A stretch of 6,617 nucleotides of DNA from G039029935 sp039029935 (lineage in GTDB: Bacteria > Chloroflexota > Anaerolineae > Caldilineales > Caldilineaceae): the NCBI GenBank assembly GCA_039029935.1, contig JBCCFC010000782.1:1-6617 (forward strand). The letters are read 5' to 3'. Below, in pieces: positions 4,341 through 6,617 of this stretch. Every line of letters starts with the position of its first letter. Positions within the stretch are counted from its first letter, which is position 1. A program made the translations under genes and the position numbers. The notes below the pieces were generated by a model, which was not told where the DNA came from, did not search any database, and saw only the letters and a list, made by a program, of their open reading frames with translations.

Positions 4341-6502
4341 TACTACATAACACACGAAATTTGTTTTTATGGGCATTGCTGATGGCAGTGTTCATTTTTA
4401 TTGTCGGCTGTTCCTCAGAGGATGCACTCATCCGTGCAGAACGCCCACGTAATACGTCCACACCTGCGCCCTCGGTTGATGGACAATCAACCACCGATAT
4501 TGTTGTGCCAACCATTGTGACAGGCGAGCGGACATCAGCGTTAGAGATGGACAGTTTGTCGATTCCGGCCAGTGATCTGCGCAACCTGACCACACAGGAA
4601 CAGTTGGCGCAAGTCGTCGTCCCCATCCGTGACCTTCGCGATTTGTCTATCCGGCTCAAACCCGATGTGGATGAAATCCCAGAGGTTGTGGTAGACGAGG
4701 TGAGGGAGTATGAAATCGGCGACCGCATCGAATTTTGGGCGCATGATTTGCGCGACAACAGCAATTTTCAACTCACCGCCGAGTTGATTCACAAGACTGA
4801 TGTTGCCTATGCATGGGTGCGCGTCGGTGATAACTATGACAAAGGGCGCATCGTTCGCTCGGTGAACCGCTTTAGCGAGGTCAGCTACCCCGCCGAGCGC
4901 GAATTTTTTGGCAGCGAATGGATACCCGGCGTTGACCTCGACCCGCGTCTGCACATCCTGCATTCAACAGGGCTGGGCAGCGGTGTCGCTGGCTACTACA
5001 GCAGTGCGGACCAATATAGCCGACTTGCCAATGAATTTTCCAACGAAAAGGAAATGTTCTACATCAACCTTTCATGGCTCAATTCTTCGCAGAACTATGA
5101 ATACTATGAAACTGTGCTTGCCCATGAATATCAACACATGGTGCATTGGATCAACGACCGCAACGAGGAAACGTGGATCAACGAGGGGTTGAGCGAATTT
5201 GCACAGGAAGTCGCCGAGTATGACCCCGACACCATCTTTGCCAGTTCCTTTGCAGCCACGCCAGACACGCAACTCAACACATGGGGTGAGGACCCCGGCA
5301 ACAACAGCGAACATTATGGCAGCTCTTATCTTTTCATCGCCTATTTTGCCCAACGCTTTGGCCCCGAAATGACACGCTCACTGGTCGCCAATCCGGCCAA
5401 TGGCATTGACGGCATCAATGCGGTATTGGAAGGTGCGGGGCTTGAACAGCGTTTTGATGATGTGTTTGGCGATTGGTTGGTTGCCAATTATGTAGATGAT
5501 GTCAACGCGTTGGGATTGGATGGCGTTTATGGCTATCGCAAGTTTGAGCAAGCACCACCCGTCTTTGATCAACGCATTGATGTTGCCTCTTCCAGCGATA
5601 TTCCTGATGCTGGTCGTTTCGCCGTCACCACCACCGTTGGTAACTACGCCACTGACTATATCCTGTTGGAGAATTCGCGTAACCTCCCTTGGGATGCGCA
5701 CATCATTTTTAACGGCCAAACAACCACGCAGTTGGTGGATGCACAGCCTTATAGCGGCAAAACGGCATGGTGGGGCAACCGTACTGACTCTTCTGACAGC
5801 CGTTTGACCAGAAAATTTGATTTGCGTGACCTTGAACAAAGTGATGAACCTGTGTGGATGGATGTCGCCATGTGGTGGAACATTGAAGAAGATTATGACT
5901 ATGGCTATGTCACCGCCAGCGTTGACGGCGAGAACTGGCAGATTCTACCAGGACCGCACACAACGACAGATAACCCCAGTGGGAACAGCTTTGGTCATGC
6001 TTATACAGGCAAAAGCGGTGTGGTTGATGAGGATGAAACATCACAGTGGGTGATTGAGTCATTTGACCTGGGGGCATATCGTGGCGAAGAGGTGTGGATT
6101 CGCTTTGAATATGTCACCGATGACGCCGTCAATAGCAGTGGTTGGCTGGTGGATGATATCAGCATCCCTGCAATTGGCTATAGCACAACATTTGAGTCTG
6201 ACACAGAGATAGACGCTGCAACCAATTTAGATGGATGGGTCAGCGAGGGGTGGCTGTTAACCGATAACCAGCTTACGCAGCGGTGGCTTGTTCAAGCAAT
6301 CTATCTGGATGACAAACGTTTACAGTCGGTTGAGCGCATTGTGGTGGATGATTTAGGCGCAGCCCAGTTTCGCATATCAGACTATCTCATAGATGATGAC
6401 GATGGGTTTCTGAGTAAAAATCAAACGGTCGTGTTGACTATCAGTGGTCTTGCCCCTGTGACGACTGAGCCTGCGGTTTACGGGTTGTCAGTAGGTCGGT
6501 AG
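4334..6502 (+). CDS. Lipoprotein zinc metalloprotease with InhA-like C-terminal domain
   Basis: A 722-residue predicted secreted lipoprotein. A lipoprotein signal peptide is clear: basic n-region, hydrophobic stretch about 10-23, lipobox IVGC with lipidated C26. A Ser/Thr/Pro-containing linker follows (about 27-66), then an N-terminal beta-rich region (about 95-170). The zinc site is HEYQH (H264, E265, H268), with a likely third ligand E284 in TWINEGLSE, a gluzincin-like arrangement. EHYGSSYLF (326-334) and RFGPE (341-345) follow as in related peptidases. Residues about 505-612 (DYGYVTASVDGENW, DLGAYRGEEVWIRFEYVTDD, GWLVDDISIP) match the MAM/VEG-type beta domain at the end of immune inhibitor A-like peptidases. 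The last 100 residues are an extra beta-rich region. It is expected to degrade extracellular protein while anchored to the membrane, but substrate is unknown. The start is TTG. It could be co-transcribed with the Uma2 gene 94 bp upstream. The exact MEROPS family is not settled by eye. Confidence 0.88.
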   Translation: MKLLHNTRNLFLWALLMAVFIFIVGCSSEDALIRAERPRNTSTPAPSVDGQSTTDIVVPTIVTGERTSALEMDSLSIPASDLRNLTTQEQLAQVVVPIRDLRDLSIRLKPDVDEIPEVVVDEVREYEIGDRIEFWAHDLRDNSNFQLTAELIHKTDVAYAWVRVGDNYDKGRIVRSVNRFSEVSYPAEREFFGSEWIPGVDLDPRLHILHSTGLGSGVAGYYSSADQYSRLANEFSNEKEMFYINLSWLNSSQNYEYYETVLAHEYQHMVHWINDRNEETWINEGLSEFAQEVAEYDPDTIFASSFAATPDTQLNTWGEDPGNNSEHYGSSYLFIAYFAQRFGPEMTRSLVANPANGIDGINAVLEGAGLEQRFDDVFGDWLVANYVDDVNALGLDGVYGYRKFEQAPPVFDQRIDVASSSDIPDAGRFAVTTTVGNYATDYILLENSRNLPWDAHIIFNGQTTTQLVDAQPYSGKTAWWGNRTDSSDSRLTRKFDLRDLEQSDEPVWMDVAMWWNIEEDYDYGYVTASVDGENWQILPGPHTTTDNPSGNSFGHAYTGKSGVVDEDETSQWVIESFDLGAYRGEEVWIRFEYVTDDAVNSSGWLVDDISIPAIGYSTTFESDTEIDAATNLDGWVSEGWLLTDNQLTQRWLVQAIYLDDKRLQSVERIVVDDLGAAQFRISDYLIDDDDGFLSKNQTVVLTISGLAPVTTEPAVYGLSVGR

Positions 6503-6520
6503 TCAGTGGGTGATGGGGCC

Positions 6521-6533
6521 GTGGTCGGACCAC
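6521..6533. repeat. 13-base palindrome after the protease gene
   Basis: GTGGTC-G-GACCAC is a 6+1+6 palindrome, 18 bases after the protease stop codon and just before leader copy B. As RNA it could only form a 5-bp stem with a 3-nt loop, with no T tract after it, so a terminator is unlikely. It could be a binding site or chance. Confidence 0.3.
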
Positions 6534-6535
6534 AG

Positions 6536-6617
6536 ATAGCGCAAGCCACCTTACTTGTACTCAGCACCGTTTTATGTTAATTTTGCAGGTAGGATATCGA
6601 AAGAAGCCCAGAGGAGA
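6536..6617 (+). repeat. Gene-leader repeat, copy B (runs to window edge)
   Basis: This is the direct counterpart of 3210-3307, lacking about 16 bases after CACCGTTTTATGTT. It ends GCCCAGAGGAGA at the last base of the window. In copy A the matching position lies nine bases before a start codon, so the gene served by this copy should begin near position 6626, outside the window. That gene is plausibly another Uma2 paralogue, but nothing of it is visible. Confidence 0.85.

Noticed and set aside
4243..4764. 173-codon minus-strand frame over the lipoprotein 5' end
   Set aside because: Ser/Thr-rich low-complexity translation antisense to the signal peptide and linker; no start context or homology features.
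1..6617. Defence island, toxin-antitoxin pair or CRISPR
   Set aside because: No spaced short-repeat array, no antitoxin-like small gene next to the Uma2 gene, and no recognised defence genes; Uma2 alone does not establish a defence system.

Overview
The window looks like bacterial chromosome with moderate GC. It carries four protein-coding genes and no RNA genes, insertion sequences or CRISPR that I can see. The mix is a large VCBS/FN3/LamG secreted protein, a BacNav-type channel, a Uma2 protein with a C-terminal coiled coil ending in a 'LGIDP' tail, and a lipoprotein metalloprotease with an immune-inhibitor-A-like C-terminus. It resembles what is often seen in Chloroflexota, with filamentous or metagenomic relatives also possible. 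That placement is inference from gene style only.

Layout: (1) nt 1-1926 (+) is the 3' part of a large secreted protein. It opens inside near-identical 150-bp calcium-binding VCBS/FG-GAP repeats, then runs through FN3-like, LamG-like and C-terminal beta-rich domains. (2) nt 1927-2008 is a short gap between convergent genes with a long hairpin. (3) nt 2009-3016 (-) encodes a complete six-transmembrane voltage-gated cation channel. Its selectivity filter, TLEDWTD, resembles the engineered calcium-selective filter of CavAb more than the sodium-type TLESWSM. (4) nt 3017-3315 is a divergent intergenic region with two inverted repeats and a leader-like element. (5) nt 3316-4239 (+) encodes a Uma2-family (DUF820) PD-(D/E)XK nuclease-fold protein. 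(6) nt 4240-4333 is a short gap with four imperfect copies of a purine-rich 12-mer. (7) nt 4334-6502 (+) encodes a lipoprotein zinc protease. (8) nt 6503-6617 holds a second copy of the leader found upstream of the Uma2 gene, running off the window edge.

The genes do not form an evident pathway. The Uma2 and protease genes are co-directional and 94 bp apart, so they could be co-transcribed, while the channel is divergent from them. Common themes are surface or envelope functions (adhesin-like protein, channel, lipoprotein) and calcium (VCBS calcium loops, acidic channel filter), but a functional link is speculative.

The strongest items for follow-up are the natural acidic channel filter and the duplicated gene leader, which predicts another gene (plausibly a Uma2 paralogue) starting about 9 nt beyond the right edge. 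The recently homogenised tandem repeat at the left edge also merits a check.
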